A DNA stretch of 64,000 bases from Bradyrhizobium diversitatis (GCF_016031635.1 NZ_JACEGD010000005.1:62001-126000), one strand, 5' to 3'. Positions 27,220 through 43,768 are shown, counted from the first letter of the stretch. Numbers and translations are program-made. Notes: a model not told the origin generated them from the letters alone.

Positions 27220-27741
27220 ATGCTGAACAGGCGCAACGGTTATGATTACGAAGATCTGCTGGCCTGTGCCCGCGGCGAGATGTTCGGTCCGGGCAATGCC
27301 CAGCTGCCGCTGCCGCCGATGCTGATGTTCGACCGCATCACGGAGATCACCGACAATGGCGGTGAATTCGGCAAGGGCCTGGTGCGCGCCGAGCTCGACG
27401 TGAAGCCTGACCTCTGGTTCTTCGGCTGCCATTTCAAGAACGACCCGGTGATGCCCGGCTGCCTCGGCCTGGATGCGCTGTGGCAAATGGTCGGCTTTTA
27501 CCTCGGCTGGGTCGGCGGCGAAGGCCGCGGCCGGGCGCTCGGCCTGAGCGAGCTGAAGTTCGGCGGCCAGGTGCTGACCGACGCCCGCAAGGTTGTGTAC
27601 AACATCGACATCAAACGCGTGATGCGGGCAAAGCTGGTGCTCGGCATCGCCGACGGGTGGCTTTCGGTCGATGACCAGATTATTTATCGCGCCAAGGATC
27701 TGAAGGTTGGCCTGTTCAAGCAGGGCACCAACCTGGGCTGA
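27220..27741 (+). CDS. fabA: FabA, 3-hydroxydecanoyl-ACP dehydratase/isomerase
   Basis: A 173-residue hot-dog-fold enzyme that dehydrates 3-hydroxydecanoyl-ACP and isomerises the product to cis-3-decenoyl-ACP, the branch point to unsaturated fatty acids. The active-site region [23 protein letters not shown] supplies the catalytic His and nearby residues; [11 protein letters not shown] is also conserved. Length matches E. coli FabA (172). It heads fabA-fabB-fabI, with fabB 39 bases downstream, and diverges from irr. Confidence 0.97.
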   Translation: MLNRRNGYDYEDLLACARGEMFGPGNAQLPLPPMLMFDRITEITDNGGEFGKGLVRAELDVKPDLWFFGCHFKNDPVMPGCLGLDALWQMVGFYLGWVGGEGRGRALGLSELKFGGQVLTDARKVVYNIDIKRVMRAKLVLGIADGWLSVDDQIIYRAKDLKVGLFKQGTNLG

Positions 27742-27780
27742 GCGCATCACCAAGAAGACAACGATTGAGGCGAGGCTGTC

Positions 27781-29004
27781 ATGAGGCGGGTTGTGGTCAC
27801 CGGAATGGGCATCGTCTCGTCCATCGGAAACAACACCCAGGAAGTGCTTGCGAGCCTTCACGAGGCGAAGTCTGGCATTTCGCGGGCAGGGAAATATGCC
27901 GAGCTCGGCTTCCGTTCGCAGGTGCAAGGTGAGCCCACGCTCGATCCGTCGACGGTGGTCGACCGCCGCGCGCTGCGTTTCCTCGGCCAGGGTGCGGCGT
28001 GGAATCACGTCGCGATGGAGCAGGCGATCCAGGACTCCGGCCTGTCGCCGGACGAAGTCTCCAACATCCGTACCGGCATCATCATGGGCTCCGGCGGTCC
28101 CTCGGCGCGCACCATCGTCGAAGCCGCCGACATCACCCGCTCCAAGGGACCCAAGCGCGTCGGCCCGTTTGCGGTGCCGAAGGCGATGTCTTCCACGGCC
28201 TCCGCGACGCTTGCAACCTGGTTCAAGATCAAGGGCGTGAACTATTCGATCTCCTCGGCCTGCGCGACGTCGAACCATTGCGTCGGCAATGCCTATGAGA
28301 CGATCCAGATCGGCAAGCAGGACATCATCTTCGCCGGCGGCTGCGAGGAGCTGGACTGGTCGCTGTCGGTGCTGTTCGACGCCATGGGCGCGATGTCCTC
28401 GAAGTATAACGACACGCCGGCCACGGCCTCGCGTCCCTACGACCTCAACCGCGATGGCTTCGTCATCGCCGGCGGCGCCGGCGTGCTGGTGCTGGAAGAG
28501 CTCGAGCATGCCAAGGCGCGCGGCGCGCGCATCTATGGCGAGATTGTCGGCTACGGCGCGACCTCGGACGGCTACGACATGGTGGCGCCGTCGGGCGAAG
28601 GCGCCGAGCGCTGCATGCGCATGGCGATGTCGACGTTGAAGACCAGGGTCGACTACATCAATCCGCACGCGACATCGACGCCAGCCGGCGATCCGCCGGA
28701 GATCGAGGCGATCCGCAAGGTGTTCGGCGTCGGCGAGAAGTGCCCGCCGATCTCGGCGACCAAGGCACTGACCGGCCACTCGCTGGGCGCCACCGGCGTG
28801 CAGGAAGCGATCTATTCGCTACTGATGATGAACAACGGCTTCATCTGCGAGAGCGCGCACATCCAGGAGCTCGATCCCGTATTCGCCGACATGCCGATCG
28901 TGCGCAAGCGCATCGACAACGTCAAGATCGGCACCGTGCTGTCGAACTCCTTCGGCTTCGGCGGCACCAACGCCACGCTGGTGTTCAGCCGGCTGGATGC
29001 GTAA
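27781..29004 (+). CDS. fabB: FabB, 3-oxoacyl-ACP synthase I
   Basis: A 407-residue condensing enzyme that elongates the unsaturated acyl chain made by FabA. The nucleophile Cys is in [12 protein letters not shown]; the two His are in [11 protein letters not shown] and [11 protein letters not shown], giving the Cys-His-His triad of KAS I. The C-terminal [14 protein letters not shown] block is typical. GAGGCGAGG precedes the ATG. It follows fabA with a short gap and is probably cotranscribed. Confidence 0.97.
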   Translation: MRRVVVTGMGIVSSIGNNTQEVLASLHEAKSGISRAGKYAELGFRSQVQGEPTLDPSTVVDRRALRFLGQGAAWNHVAMEQAIQDSGLSPDEVSNIRTGIIMGSGGPSARTIVEAADITRSKGPKRVGPFAVPKAMSSTASATLATWFKIKGVNYSISSACATSNHCVGNAYETIQIGKQDIIFAGGCEELDWSLSVLFDAMGAMSSKYNDTPATASRPYDLNRDGFVIAGGAGVLVLEELEHAKARGARIYGEIVGYGATSDGYDMVAPSGEGAERCMRMAMSTLKTRVDYINPHATSTPAGDPPEIEAIRKVFGVGEKCPPISATKALTGHSLGATGVQEAIYSLLMMNNGFICESAHIQELDPVFADMPIVRKRIDNVKIGTVLSNSFGFGGTNATLVFSRLDA

Positions 29005-29017
29005 TTTCAGTGACGCT

Positions 29018-29115
29018 GTCATGCCCCGCGCAGGCGGGGCATCCAGTGCGCCGCGCCCTCACGACTACCACGACTGTCTCGGAATACTGGATCGCCCGCC
29101 TACGCGGGCGATGAC
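29018..29115. repeat. Palindromic intergenic repeat between fabB and fabI
   Basis: GTCATGCCCCGCGCAGGCGG and GCATCCAGT are matched by ATACTGGAT and CGCCCGCCTACGCGGGCGAT in inverted order. The element nearly fills the gap, ending 28 bases before the fabI start. It may interrupt or stabilise a fabABI transcript. Confidence 0.8.
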
Positions 29116-29142
29116 GTCGGAATGATAAGGAGCCGTGAGGCA

Positions 29143-29943
<801 letters not shown>

Positions 29944-29955
29944 TTTCGTGCTCTT

Positions 29956-30042
29956 GTAGGGTGGGCAAAGCGAAGCGTGCCCACCATCTCTCAATGATTA
30001 CGGACGGTGGGCACGGCGCGTTGCGCCTTTGCCCACCCTACG
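29956..30042. repeat. Long inverted repeat after fabI
   Basis: GTAGGGTGGGCAAAGCGAAG with CGTGCCCACC forms one arm, and GGTGGGCACG with GCCTTTGCCCACCCTAC the other. The element lies in the 108-base convergent gap between fabI and the GST gene. It could serve as a bidirectional transcription barrier even without a T-run. Confidence 0.85.
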
Positions 30043-30051
30043 AGAGCCTGC

Positions 30052-30648
30052 TTAACCCGCCGCGATCTTCTCCGCGCGCTGGAACGCCGGACGCGCCGCG
30101 CATCGCGCGAGATAAGCATCGAAGGTCGGGCGGGACGGCACCATCTTGAACAGGCGTACCGCGAAATTCAGGCCGGCGCCGATCACGACGTCGGCGGCGG
30201 AAAATTCCTCGCCGAGGATCCACGGCCCCTTCTGAAGCGCGGCTTCCAGCACGTCGAAGACTTGTGTCGCGCTGCCCCAGGCCGCGGTCGAGGTCGGGAT
30301 TTCGATCTTGGTGAAGATCTGGATGATGGCGGGCTCGATGCAGCCCGGCGAGAAGAACAACCATTGCAGGTAGCGCGCACGGCGCGGGTCGGTCACGCCT
30401 GGCGCGAGGCTGGTCTCGGGATAGCGGTCGCCGATGTAGGCGCAGATGGCCGCGGCTTCGCCGAGCGCCGCCTCGCCGTCGGTCAGAGCCGGCACCTTTC
30501 CCATGGGGTTGATCTTGAGGAAGTCTGGCGCCTTCTGCGCGCCGGTCGAGATGTCGGTCAGCACGCGCTGATAGGGCAATCCGCTCTCTTCCATCAGCCA
30601 GAGCGTCGTGAACGAGCGCGAGCGGGGCGACCAATAGAGCTTGATCAT
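30052..30648 (-). CDS. Glutathione S-transferase family protein
   Basis: A 198-residue GST with an N-terminal thioredoxin-like domain (KLYWSPRSRSFTTLWLMEESGLPY, NPMGKVPAL, GEAAAICAYIGDRYPE) and an all-helical C-terminal domain. The Ser in SPRSRS is a candidate for glutathione activation, as in beta/theta-like bacterial GSTs. It may conjugate or reduce toxic or oxidised compounds; the natural substrate is unknown. It stands alone, converging with fabI. Confidence 0.88.
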   Translation of the reverse strand: MIKLYWSPRSRSFTTLWLMEESGLPYQRVLTDISTGAQKAPDFLKINPMGKVPALTDGEAALGEAAAICAYIGDRYPETSLAPGVTDPRRARYLQWLFFSPGCIEPAIIQIFTKIEIPTSTAAWGSATQVFDVLEAALQKGPWILGEEFSAADVVIGAGLNFAVRLFKMVPSRPTFDAYLARCAARPAFQRAEKIAAG

Positions 30649-30764
30649 GGGGCGGAACCTTCCGGAGACGAGCGGCGAACTGCGCGCAATTCATGCCGCG
30701 TTTGCCGCGTATCTGCAACGCACTAACCCTAGGAGGAAGGCAAGCGGCGCGAACGAGACGTGGG

Positions 30765-31718
30765 TCAACGTTCTCTGGCGTCGCTTTGACGCGCTGCTGG
30801 TCGAGCCCCGAGCAAGAGCGGCAGCGTCTTGTCGAGGCTTTCCGTCAGCATGGCGCGTACGCCGTCGCGCAGTGCGGGATTGCCGGCGGCATCTTCGGGA
30901 CGCGTTGGAAACGATTCTGCGGGTAATTCGCGATAGGGGCCACCGATGTGCCTGCCCAGGAGCCTCTGCACCATCAGGGAATGATGCACGTTGATCAGCG
31001 CAGAGCTCTGTCTGACAACGGAGAAGTCTCGCCCGTCAAAGATGCGAATAAACGCCAGGGCGTAGAGATAGATGCGACGCCCGAGCACCACATCCTGATT
31101 GAGGATCCCGAAGCCGCGGACCGTGTAGTTGGAAGACCCGATAGGGCTGATTGAATTGAGGATCTGGATATAGTGTCGGCAATTCGATCCTTTCGCCACC
31201 TGGCGCATGTATTCGGCTAGCTCCGCGTCGAGATCGCGGAACAACCTGTCCTTCAATGTGTCCTTGGACTCATCGCGGGAAGGAAACTTCGCCGGGTTGT
31301 GGGGGATTCTCAGGACGGACATGCCGGCAGGAATCGCGGCGCGAGTCCGCGCGAAGATCAGATCGTTGAACCCCCAGCCTGGGATCGGGACCACCGTCTT
31401 CTTGTTCTGAAATACGGTGAGGCCGGTCGTCAGCACGGTGAACTCATCGCCGGTGGTGACCACGACACCGAAGTCGCACGAGTTGTCGGCCACGGGAACG
31501 GGCCTGCCCGTCGCTACACGCCCCGTGGTCGACTTGCTTTTGGCTTGCTTGACGGCTGGTCCTGCCGTCTGCGTCCCTGGTGATTGGGTCTGCGCCAAAG
31601 CAGATGTTGAAAAGCACCATAGGACAGCCGCAATAGCGACCAGTCGGGCCAGAACGTCAAATATGGCCCAGCCACAGGATGCGGACGAGCGGTATTCTTT
31701 GTCGCGTCCTGTCGCCAA
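30765..31718 (-). CDS. Secreted protein of unknown function, tandem paralogue 1
   Basis: A 317-residue protein with a hydrophobic segment near residues 22-43 ending in ALAQ, a likely signal peptide with a long first region. The mature part shares a pattern with the next gene upstream: SCDFGVVVTTGDEFTVLTTGLTVF, WGFNDLIFARTRAA, a second Cys in GSNCRHYIQI, and IRIFDGRDFSVVR. The two Cys may form a disulfide. The start is TTG at 31718, 6 bases after the upstream stop, because no ATG lies before the hydrophobic segment. I do not recognise the family. The pair is probably one operon. Confidence 0.65.
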   Translation of the reverse strand: MATGRDKEYRSSASCGWAIFDVLARLVAIAAVLWCFSTSALAQTQSPGTQTAGPAVKQAKSKSTTGRVATGRPVPVADNSCDFGVVVTTGDEFTVLTTGLTVFQNKKTVVPIPGWGFNDLIFARTRAAIPAGMSVLRIPHNPAKFPSRDESKDTLKDRLFRDLDAELAEYMRQVAKGSNCRHYIQILNSISPIGSSNYTVRGFGILNQDVVLGRRIYLYALAFIRIFDGRDFSVVRQSSALINVHHSLMVQRLLGRHIGGPYRELPAESFPTRPEDAAGNPALRDGVRAMLTESLDKTLPLLLGARPAARQSDARER

Positions 31719-31724
31719 GGGTGC

Positions 31725-32561
31725 TTACTCGCCCTTGATGTATGCGGGCAGATACTTTTCCAGCTGGGCCGTGAGCAGGCTGCGTGTGCTGTCACGCAGC
31801 AATGCACTGTTGGTCACCTGTTCAGGAGTCTTGGGAAACTCGAGATTGTTGAGGATTTGCATATTGTCGTTCTTGTTGGAAAAACTCGAAGCAAGCACAT
31901 CTCCGAAGCTCCGGGTGGGCGATCGATGGATGTCGAAGGTCCGTCCGTCAAAAACGTTGATACGGTAATGGGCAACCACGACGCCACGCCCGGAAGGGCT
32001 CGCCCAATTCTTGTAGACTCCGAGGCCCTCGATTGACTGATTGGTGCCATCAACCGAAACGCGGGCTTTCGTGGCTACGACGTAGCGTTCGCAATTTGCA
32101 GTTCCGGCGATCTGCCGCACCAGGGCCGTCAGGTCGTTGCGGTCATTGCGGAACAGTTTCGCTTCCGGTTGATAGTAAGGCTTGAAGGCTCCGCTTGCAT
32201 AAGCGATTTTTCGGACGGCCGTGCCGGGAGCCGCGGCTCGAACCTTCGCGACGAACAGATCATCGATGCCCCACGTCTCGATCGGCGCTTCCAAATACTC
32301 GTTGCCGAACATCGTAAGGCCGACATGTTGCACCGAGAAACGGTCTCCGATCGCGGAAATGACGCCGATCTGACACGGGCCGCTCTCCGCCGCGACCGGC
32401 TGTTGTGCAGCCGGCTTGGCCTTCGGCGCTGCCTTCTTGACCGCCGGCTTGGCCGGCGCCGCAGTCCGAGCGGAAGGCGCGGCCGGTGTTGGAGGCGTTT
32501 GCGCGACCGCCGAGGTCCAAATGGACGAGAGCACAATCAACGAGACAGCAATGCGGAGCAT
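31725..32561 (-). CDS. Secreted protein of unknown function, tandem paralogue 2
   Basis: A 278-residue protein with a signal peptide (MLRIAVSLIVLSSIWTSAVA) and a low-complexity Pro/Ala/Lys linker to about residue 62. The body contains PCQIGVISAIGDRFSVQHVGLTMF, WGIDDLFVAKVRAA, ANCERYVVAT and YRINVFDGRTFDIHR, which align in order with the downstream paralogue. The linker could span the cell wall or bind an anionic surface. The ATG at 32561 is supported by the signal peptide. I do not recognise a named family, and no enzyme motif is visible. Confidence 0.75.
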   Translation of the reverse strand: MLRIAVSLIVLSSIWTSAVAQTPPTPAAPSARTAAPAKPAVKKAAPKAKPAAQQPVAAESGPCQIGVISAIGDRFSVQHVGLTMFGNEYLEAPIETWGIDDLFVAKVRAAAPGTAVRKIAYASGAFKPYYQPEAKLFRNDRNDLTALVRQIAGTANCERYVVATKARVSVDGTNQSIEGLGVYKNWASPSGRGVVVAHYRINVFDGRTFDIHRSPTRSFGDVLASSFSNKNDNMQILNNLEFPKTPEQVTNSALLRDSTRSLLTAQLEKYLPAYIKGE

Positions 32562-32652
32562 GGATTCCGGGGGATCAGAGGCAGGAGGTCATCGATCTCG
32601 TCACACTAGGTGGGGATCGTGACAACCGCAAGCTGCGCCCGGAGTCCAGTGC

Positions 32653-36323
<3,671 letters not shown>

Positions 36324-36332
36324 GGCCAGGTT

Positions 36333-36380
36333 CACCTCTCCCGCTTGCGGGAGAGGTCGGTGCGAAGCACCGGGTGAGGG
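36333..36380. repeat. Short palindromic repeat after katG
   Basis: CACCTCTCCCGC-TT-GCGGGAGAGG forms a tight hairpin, followed by GGTGCGAAGCACC as a second small stem and GGGTGAGGGG. A similar CACCTCTC...GAGAGGTG element lies at 57668-57691. It sits just before the katG/pnp terminator. Confidence 0.7.
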
Positions 36381-36411
36381 GCGCAGCACGGTCCGGCGTG
36401 AAGACAAACAA

Positions 36412-36442
36412 AAGGGCGGCCTTTCGGCCGCCCTTCGTTTTT
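36412..36442. terminator. Bidirectional terminator between katG and pnp
   Basis: A perfect 10-bp stem, AAGGGCGGCC with GGCCGCCCTT, closes a TTTC loop and is followed by CGTTTTTC on the plus strand. On the minus strand the stem is followed by TTTTGTTTGTC, so it can end both katG and pnp transcripts, which converge here. Confidence 0.92.
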
Positions 36443-36460
36443 CGGGACTGTCGCGAGAGC

Positions 36461-38623
<2,163 letters not shown>

Positions 38624-38673
38624 AGTGGTCTTCTTTCATGGGTTCTCGAAAGAAGGGACGGCGCTCGAAAAAC

Positions 38674-38747
38674 AAAAACCATGCGCAAGATTGCGGGACG
38701 CTGATCGGAGCGGATGATCAGCGTCCTGCGATCCTGCCATGGTTTTT
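38674..38747 (-). promoter_or_regulatory. Long hairpin in the pnp leader
   Basis: The outer arms AAAAACCATG (38674-38683) and CATGGTTTTT (38738-38747) and the inner arms GGACGCTGATC (38696-38706) and GATCAGCGTCC (38716-38726) form an extended stem with a 9-base loop, ending about 50 bases before the pnp start. In E. coli, RNase III cuts a leader stem of pnp mRNA and PNPase then lowers its own expression; this element has the position and form expected for an equivalent. The rest of the 378-base rpsO-pnp gap shows no gene. Confidence 0.72.
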
Positions 38748-38969
38748 GGATTTCGGATGGCGTCCATCCTTTCGGGTCATACGGGCGCCTTGCCCGTTGT
38801 GCCCAGCCGCCGGATTGCTGCTGGACTGTCAGTCGGCACGAAGGCGAACACCGAACCGCGGTCTTCACTCTTCATGCCCGGATGCGAATCGTCAAAGACG
38901 CGCATCCGACGCGCACGCAGCCTCGATCAAAAACCTTTAAGGAAGCGCTTTCGTTCGAAACCACGCACG

Positions 38970-38992
38970 AAAACGCGCGCCAGTGGCGCGCG
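38970..38992 (-). terminator. Rho-independent terminator after rpsO
   Basis: Minus-strand stem CGCGCGCC-ACT-GGCGCGCG followed by TTTTCG, 10 bases past the rpsO stop. It should separate the rimP-to-rpsO transcript from pnp, at least partly. Confidence 0.8.
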
Positions 38993-39001
38993 CAGGAACA
39001 C

Positions 39002-39271
39002 TTAACGACGAATATTGTGCTTCTCGAGCAGCGCCTTGTACCGCGCCTCGTCCTTCTTCTTGAGATAGTCGAGGAGCGAGCGCCGGGTCGAGACCAGCTT
39101 CAAGAGGCCGCGACGCGAATGGTTGTCCTTCACGTGGGTCTTGAAATGGTTGGTGAGGTTGTTGATGCGTTCCGACAGGATCGCGACCTGAACCTCGGGC
39201 GAGCCGGTGTCGCCGGCCTTGGTGGCATTCGTCTTGATGACTTCCGCTTTGCGTTCTGCGGCAATCGACAT
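39002..39271 (-). CDS. rpsO: Ribosomal protein S15
   Basis: An 89-residue small-subunit protein that binds 16S rRNA early in 30S assembly. The blocks [27 protein letters not shown] and [22 protein letters not shown] are diagnostic. The ATG at 39271 gives the standard length; a TTG two codons earlier is less likely. The truB stop overlaps its upstream region by a few bases. In many bacteria S15 represses its own translation, but I see no clear pseudoknot here. Confidence 0.98.
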   Translation of the reverse strand: MSIAAERKAEVIKTNATKAGDTGSPEVQVAILSERINNLTNHFKTHVKDNHSRRGLLKLVSTRRSLLDYLKKKDEARYKALLEKHNIRR

Positions 39272-39273
39272 CG

Positions 39274-40392
39274 TCAATTTCTCTCGTTGCGACCGGAGCT
39301 GGCAGTCAGGCCGGTCAGGTTGAACACACGCTTGGGGATGATTTCGCCATTGCCGACTTCAGCAAGCGCGAGAAGCCGGCCTGCCACCGTGACATAGACT
39401 GTGCCGCTACAAGTGGGCGCATCCCGTCCGCGCAACAAAACGGCCTGGCCCCGATGGAGCCTTGCCGCATCAGCCCGAGTGACGGCCAGTGCCGGGATGT
39501 CGTCCAGCGCGGTCTCAACGGGCAAAAGCGCGTCGGCGAGGCTGCCCTCGCCGGACGCGGCTCTATCGCACAAAGCCTCCAACTGATCCAGCGGAATCAT
39601 GTCGTTTTCGCCAAACGGGCCGACCAGGGTCCGCCTGAGGGCGCAGATATGGCCGTAAGTGCCGAGAATCCGGCCCATATCGCGGGCTAGCGCCCGGACA
39701 TAGGTGCCCTTGCCGCACTCGGCCTCGAATACGGCTCGGTCCTTATCCGGTTGATCTACAAGGGTTAAATGGTGAATCTCGACCGGCCGGGGGGCCAGTT
39801 CCACGACCTCGCCGTCGCGGGCAAGGTCATAGGCGCGCTCGCCCTGGATCTTGATCGCGGAATAGCGCGGCGGGATCTGCTCGATCACCCCGGTGAAGCG
39901 CGGCAGAAGCGCCAGGATCGCCTCCCGTGTCGGGCGCTGGTCGGAGGTCGCGGTCACCCGGCCCTCGATGTCGTCAGTGTCGCGCTCCTCGCCCCAGCAG
40001 ACCGTGAACTGGTAGCGCTTGCGGCCGTCCATCACGAAGGGAACGGTCTTGGTGGCTTCGCCGAGCGCGATCGGCAGCCCGCCAGAGGCGAGCGGATCGA
40101 GAGTACCGGCGTGGCCGGCGCGCTTGGCGTTGAACAGGCGCTTGAGCACCGCAACCGCCTGCGTCGAGGTCATGCCGATCGGCTTGTCGAGCACGACCCA
40201 GCCATGGACGTCGCGGCGGTCCCGGCGCGGCTGGTTGCCCTTCTGCTGCTTGGCGCGTGGATCGTTGTTGACGCGGCGCGCCTCCTGATGCGGCCGGGCA
40301 TCGCCTCCCAGATCTGCAAAATTATTTTTCTGCACCTCGCGCTGATCGGCATCGTTGCCGCCGATCGTGCCGTGAGCCGGGTCCATGGTCAT
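39274..40392 (-). CDS. truB: tRNA pseudouridine-55 synthase TruB, with an extended N-terminus
   Basis: A 372-residue enzyme that isomerises U55 in the T-loop of tRNAs. The catalytic Asp is in [12 protein letters not shown], and [28 protein letters not shown] and [12 protein letters not shown] are conserved. The first 62 residues are a charged, Gln/Asn/Arg-rich tail before the [10 protein letters not shown] start of the enzyme, so the protein is about 60 residues longer than E. coli TruB; the tail may bind RNA. The ATG overlaps the rbfA stop as ATGA, and a second ATG lies two codons on. Confidence 0.95.
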   Translation of the reverse strand: MTMDPAHGTIGGNDADQREVQKNNFADLGGDARPHQEARRVNNDPRAKQQKGNQPRRDRRDVHGWVVLDKPIGMTSTQAVAVLKRLFNAKRAGHAGTLDPLASGGLPIALGEATKTVPFVMDGRKRYQFTVCWGEERDTDDIEGRVTATSDQRPTREAILALLPRFTGVIEQIPPRYSAIKIQGERAYDLARDGEVVELAPRPVEIHHLTLVDQPDKDRAVFEAECGKGTYVRALARDMGRILGTYGHICALRRTLVGPFGENDMIPLDQLEALCDRAASGEGSLADALLPVETALDDIPALAVTRADAARLHRGQAVLLRGRDAPTCSGTVYVTVAGRLLALAEVGNGEIIPKRVFNLTGLTASSGRNERN

Positions 40393-40835
40393 TGCTCTTC
40401 TTCCCGATCCGAAGCCGGATTCTGTTCCAAGTCCTGTTCGAGGTCCTTCTGCACCGCAGGTGTTCGCAAAAGCTTCTCGATCCGTTCCGCTTCGTCGAAT
40501 CGCTCGTCGACGCGGAAGCGAATGTCAGGTGCAAATTTCAGGTTAACGCGCCGCGCGACCTCGCCGCGCAGGAATTTCTTGTTGCGCTCGAGCGCCGCGA
40601 TCACGATCTCGGTGTCGCGGCCGCCGAGCGGCATCACGTAGACCGTTGCGAGCTTCAGGTCGGGCGACATCCGCACCTCCGGCACGGTGATGATGTGACC
40701 TTCGAGGTCCGCATCATGCACGTTGCCTTGCGCCAGAATATCGGCCATCGCGTGGCGAACCTGCTCGCCGACGCGCAACTGACGCTGCGAGCCTCCGCCG
40801 GGCGCGGAACTTTTCTTCTGATGGTGGCGTGGCAT
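40389..40835 (-). CDS. rbfA: Ribosome-binding factor A
   Basis: A 148-residue KH-fold factor that matures the 30S subunit by acting on the 5' end of 16S rRNA. The segments [67 protein letters not shown] follow the family from end to end. It is downstream of infB and a terminator and overlaps truB by 4 bases. Confidence 0.95.
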   Translation of the reverse strand: MPRHHQKKSSAPGGGSQRQLRVGEQVRHAMADILAQGNVHDADLEGHIITVPEVRMSPDLKLATVYVMPLGGRDTEIVIAALERNKKFLRGEVARRVNLKFAPDIRFRVDERFDEAERIEKLLRTPAVQKDLEQDLEQNPASDREEEQ

Positions 40836-40955
40836 TCTCGAAAATCACCTCGTCATGCCCGTGCTTGGGACACGGACATTGTCGTTTTCCTGTTGAAACG
40901 AAGAGGGGTGGATGGCCGGAAAAATCCGGCCATCGCACTCCCGCAATTTCAGTTC

Positions 40956-40977
40956 AAAAAAGATCCGAACGCTTCGG
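40956..40977 (-). terminator. Rho-independent terminator after infB
   Basis: The minus-strand hairpin CCGAA-GCG-TTCGG is followed by ATCTTTTTT, 13 bases past the infB stop. A second stem (GATGGCCGG/CCGGCCATC, about 40910-40934) lies beyond it. Together they may attenuate read-through into rbfA-truB-rpsO. Confidence 0.8.
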
Positions 40978-40989
40978 TAAGATTTGGAC

Positions 40990-43698
40990 TTACAGGGAGC
41001 GCTGGATCGTCTCCACGCGATAGCACTCGATCACGTCGCCGGCACGCATGTCGTGATAGCTCTCGAAGGCCATGCCGCATTCCTGGCCCGACTGGACTTC
41101 CTTCACTTCGTCCTTGAAGCGCTTCAGCGTCGACAGCTTGCCTTCGTGCACCACGACGTTGTCGCGGATCAGGCGCACATTGGCGCCGCGTTCCACGGTG
41201 CCGTCGGTGACGCGGCAGCCGGCGACCTTGCCGACCTTGGAGATGTTGAAGATCTCCAGGATCTCGGCATTGCCCAGCATGGTTTCGCGCAAGGTCGGCG
41301 CGAGCAGACCGCTCATCGCCTTCTTCACGTCGTCCACGAGGTCGTAGATGATGTTGTAGTAGCGGATCTCGATGCCGTTGCGCTTGGCGGCCGCAGCGGC
41401 TTCCTTGTTGGCACGAACCGAGAAGCCGATGATCGCGGCGTTGAAGCCTTCGGCCAGCGTCACGTCGGATTCCGAGATGCCGCCGACGCCGGCATGCAGG
41501 ATGCGGGCTGCGACTTCGTCGGTGCCGAGCTTCTCCAGCGAGCCGAGGATCGCTTCCAGCGAGCCCTGCACGTCGGCCTTGACGATCAGCGGGAATTCCT
41601 TGCGGCCCGCCGTCTTCAATTGCGACATCATCTGCTCGAGCGAGCCGCGCATGCCGGAGATCGAAGCTGCCGCGTTCTCGCGCTTCTGGTGCGCACGGTA
41701 GCTGGTGACCTGACGGGCGCGGGCTTCGTTCTCGACCACCGCGAGACGATCGCCGGCCTCCGGCGGACCGTTGAAGCCGAGCACTTCGACCGGCACCGAG
41801 GGACCGGCCTCCTGCACCGTCTCGCCCTGATCCGAGATCAAGGCGCGGACACGGCCCATTTCGGCACCGGCGACGATGATGTCGCCGACGCGGAGCGTGC
41901 CGCGCTGCACCAGCACGGTCGCGACCGGACCACGGCCGCGATCGAGCTTGGCCTCGATCACGGTGCCCTCGGCCGGACGCTGCGAATTGGTCTTGAGGTC
42001 GAGGAGTTCGGCCTGGAGCGCGATCATCTCGAGCAGCTTGTCGAGATTGGTCTTGTTCTTGGCGGACACCTCGACGTCGACGACCTCGCCGCCGAAGGAT
42101 TCCACCTGCACCTCGTGCTGGAGCAGCTCGGTGCGCACGCGCTCGGGCTTGGCGTCGGGCTTGTCGATCTTGTTGATGGCAACGATGATCGGCACCCGCG
42201 CCGCCTTGGCGTGGTTGATGGCCTCGACCGTCTGCGGCATCACGCCGTCATCGGCCGCGACCACCAGCACGACGATGTCGGTGACCTTGGCGCCGCGGGC
42301 GCGCATCGCGGTGAATGCGGCGTGGCCGGGCGTATCGATGAAGGTGATCTTCTTGCCGCTTTCGGGCGACACCACCTGATAGGCGCCGATGTGCTGGGTA
42401 ATGCCGCCGGCCTCGCCGGAGACGACGTTGGCGTGGCGGAGCGCGTCGAGCAGCGAAGTCTTGCCGTGATCGACGTGACCCATCACGGTCACGACGGGCG
42501 AGCGCGTTTCGGTATCGGTGGAATCGTCGACGGTGTCGAACAGGCCTTCTTCGACGTCCGACGCGGCAACGCGTTTGACGGTGTGGCCCAGTTCTTCGGC
42601 GATCAGCTGCGCGGTGTCGGCGTCGATCACGTCGGTGATCTTGTGCATCGCGCCCTGCTTCATCAGCATGCGGATGACGTCGACCGCGCGCTCGGCCATG
42701 CGGTTGGCGAGCTCCTGGATGGTGATCGCTTCCGGAATGACCACCTCGCGGATGAGCTTTTCCTTCGGCTCGTTCGAGGCGTGGCCCTTCAGGCGCTGGG
42801 TGCGGCGGCGGAACGAGGCGATCGAGCGCTCGCGCACCTCGTCGGCGTTGAGCGCGGTGACTACGGTGAGGCGGCCGCGCTCTTTCTGCGGGCCGGGCTT
42901 GTGGGTGGTCTTGGGCGGAGGCGCGGGACGCGCGGCGCCGCCGGGACCGCGACGGATCTGGCGCGGAGCCTCTTCCTCATCTGGCTCGGCTGCAACTGCG
43001 GGGCCGCGACCTGCCGGTGCACCCGGACGCTGCGCGGTCGTCGTTGCGGGACGCGCCGTCGTGGTTCCCGGGCGGGTCGTGGTGGTTCCTGGCCGGGCCG
43101 CGGGGGCGCCGGGCCGCGGCGCAGGCGCGGCCGGTGCGGCGGTTGCGGGGCGCGCGGCCGCTGCCGGCTGCTCGCCTTCGCCAAAACGCTTCTTGGCTTC
43201 GGTCTCGGCCTTCCGCTTGGCTTCGTCCTCGTGGCGATGGCGCTCGTCCTCGGCCTTGCGGCGGGCTTCGGCGGCTTCGCGCTCGGCGCGTTCGGCGGCC
43301 TCGCGGACGGCGCGGCGCTGGGCCTCTTCCTCGGCCTGGCGGCGTTCTTCGACTTCGCGCAGCTTGGCATCGGCCAGCGCGCTGGCGCGGGCCGAACGTT
43401 CGTCCTCGGTCAGGGTACGCAGCACCACGCCGGAACCGGCGTTGCGAGGCGGGGCGGGCGGAGCCGGGCGCGACGGCGCAGCGGGTGCCGCCGGCGCCGG
43501 CTTTGCAGCCACCTCAGGCGCGTGCGGCTCGGGACCATCGCCAATGCGGCGCTTGCCGCGCTTCTCGACCACGACCTGCTTGCTGCGGCCATGGCTGAAG
43601 CTCTGGCGCACGGTCCCCGTTTCGACGCGCGGCTTGAGCGATAGCGTCTTGCTCGGAACGCTCAGCTTCTTGTCGCCAGGGGTCTTGGTATCAACCAT
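40990..43698 (-). CDS. infB: Translation initiation factor IF-2
   Basis: A 902-residue GTPase that places initiator tRNA on the 30S subunit. The N-terminal third is low-complexity: Arg/Glu/Ala-rich coiled stretches and Pro/Thr/Arg repeats ([15 protein letters not shown]). The G domain starts near residue 402 with GHVDHGKTS (G1), DTPGHAAF (G3) and NKIDKPDA (G4), followed by the IF-2 barrel domains and the C-terminal tRNA-binding C2 domain. It follows the YlxR-type gene after 70 bases in the nusA operon. Confidence 0.98.
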   Translation of the reverse strand: MVDTKTPGDKKLSVPSKTLSLKPRVETGTVRQSFSHGRSKQVVVEKRGKRRIGDGPEPHAPEVAAKPAPAAPAAPSRPAPPAPPRNAGSGVVLRTLTEDERSARASALADAKLREVEERRQAEEEAQRRAVREAAERAEREAAEARRKAEDERHRHEDEAKRKAETEAKKRFGEGEQPAAAARPATAAPAAPAPRPGAPAARPGTTTTRPGTTTARPATTTAQRPGAPAGRGPAVAAEPDEEEAPRQIRRGPGGAARPAPPPKTTHKPGPQKERGRLTVVTALNADEVRERSIASFRRRTQRLKGHASNEPKEKLIREVVIPEAITIQELANRMAERAVDVIRMLMKQGAMHKITDVIDADTAQLIAEELGHTVKRVAASDVEEGLFDTVDDSTDTETRSPVVTVMGHVDHGKTSLLDALRHANVVSGEAGGITQHIGAYQVVSPESGKKITFIDTPGHAAFTAMRARGAKVTDIVVLVVAADDGVMPQTVEAINHAKAARVPIIVAINKIDKPDAKPERVRTELLQHEVQVESFGGEVVDVEVSAKNKTNLDKLLEMIALQAELLDLKTNSQRPAEGTVIEAKLDRGRGPVATVLVQRGTLRVGDIIVAGAEMGRVRALISDQGETVQEAGPSVPVEVLGFNGPPEAGDRLAVVENEARARQVTSYRAHQKRENAAASISGMRGSLEQMMSQLKTAGRKEFPLIVKADVQGSLEAILGSLEKLGTDEVAARILHAGVGGISESDVTLAEGFNAAIIGFSVRANKEAAAAAKRNGIEIRYYNIIYDLVDDVKKAMSGLLAPTLRETMLGNAEILEIFNISKVGKVAGCRVTDGTVERGANVRLIRDNVVVHEGKLSTLKRFKDEVKEVQSGQECGMAFESYHDMRAGDVIECYRVETIQRSL

Positions 43699-43768
43699 TC
43701 AGCAGTCCTAATCCTGATTTATCGGTGTTGTGCGTTGCCGCACCGTCCAATTGGGTCGTCGTTGTCTC

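Noticed and set aside
27003..27245. An 80-codon frame between irr and fabA
   Set aside because: It overlaps the fabA start, has no ribosome site and shows no recognisable family, so I left it as leader sequence.
40984..43644. An 886-residue plus-strand frame antisense to infB
   Set aside because: It is a shadow of IF-2, with no domains and no ribosome site.
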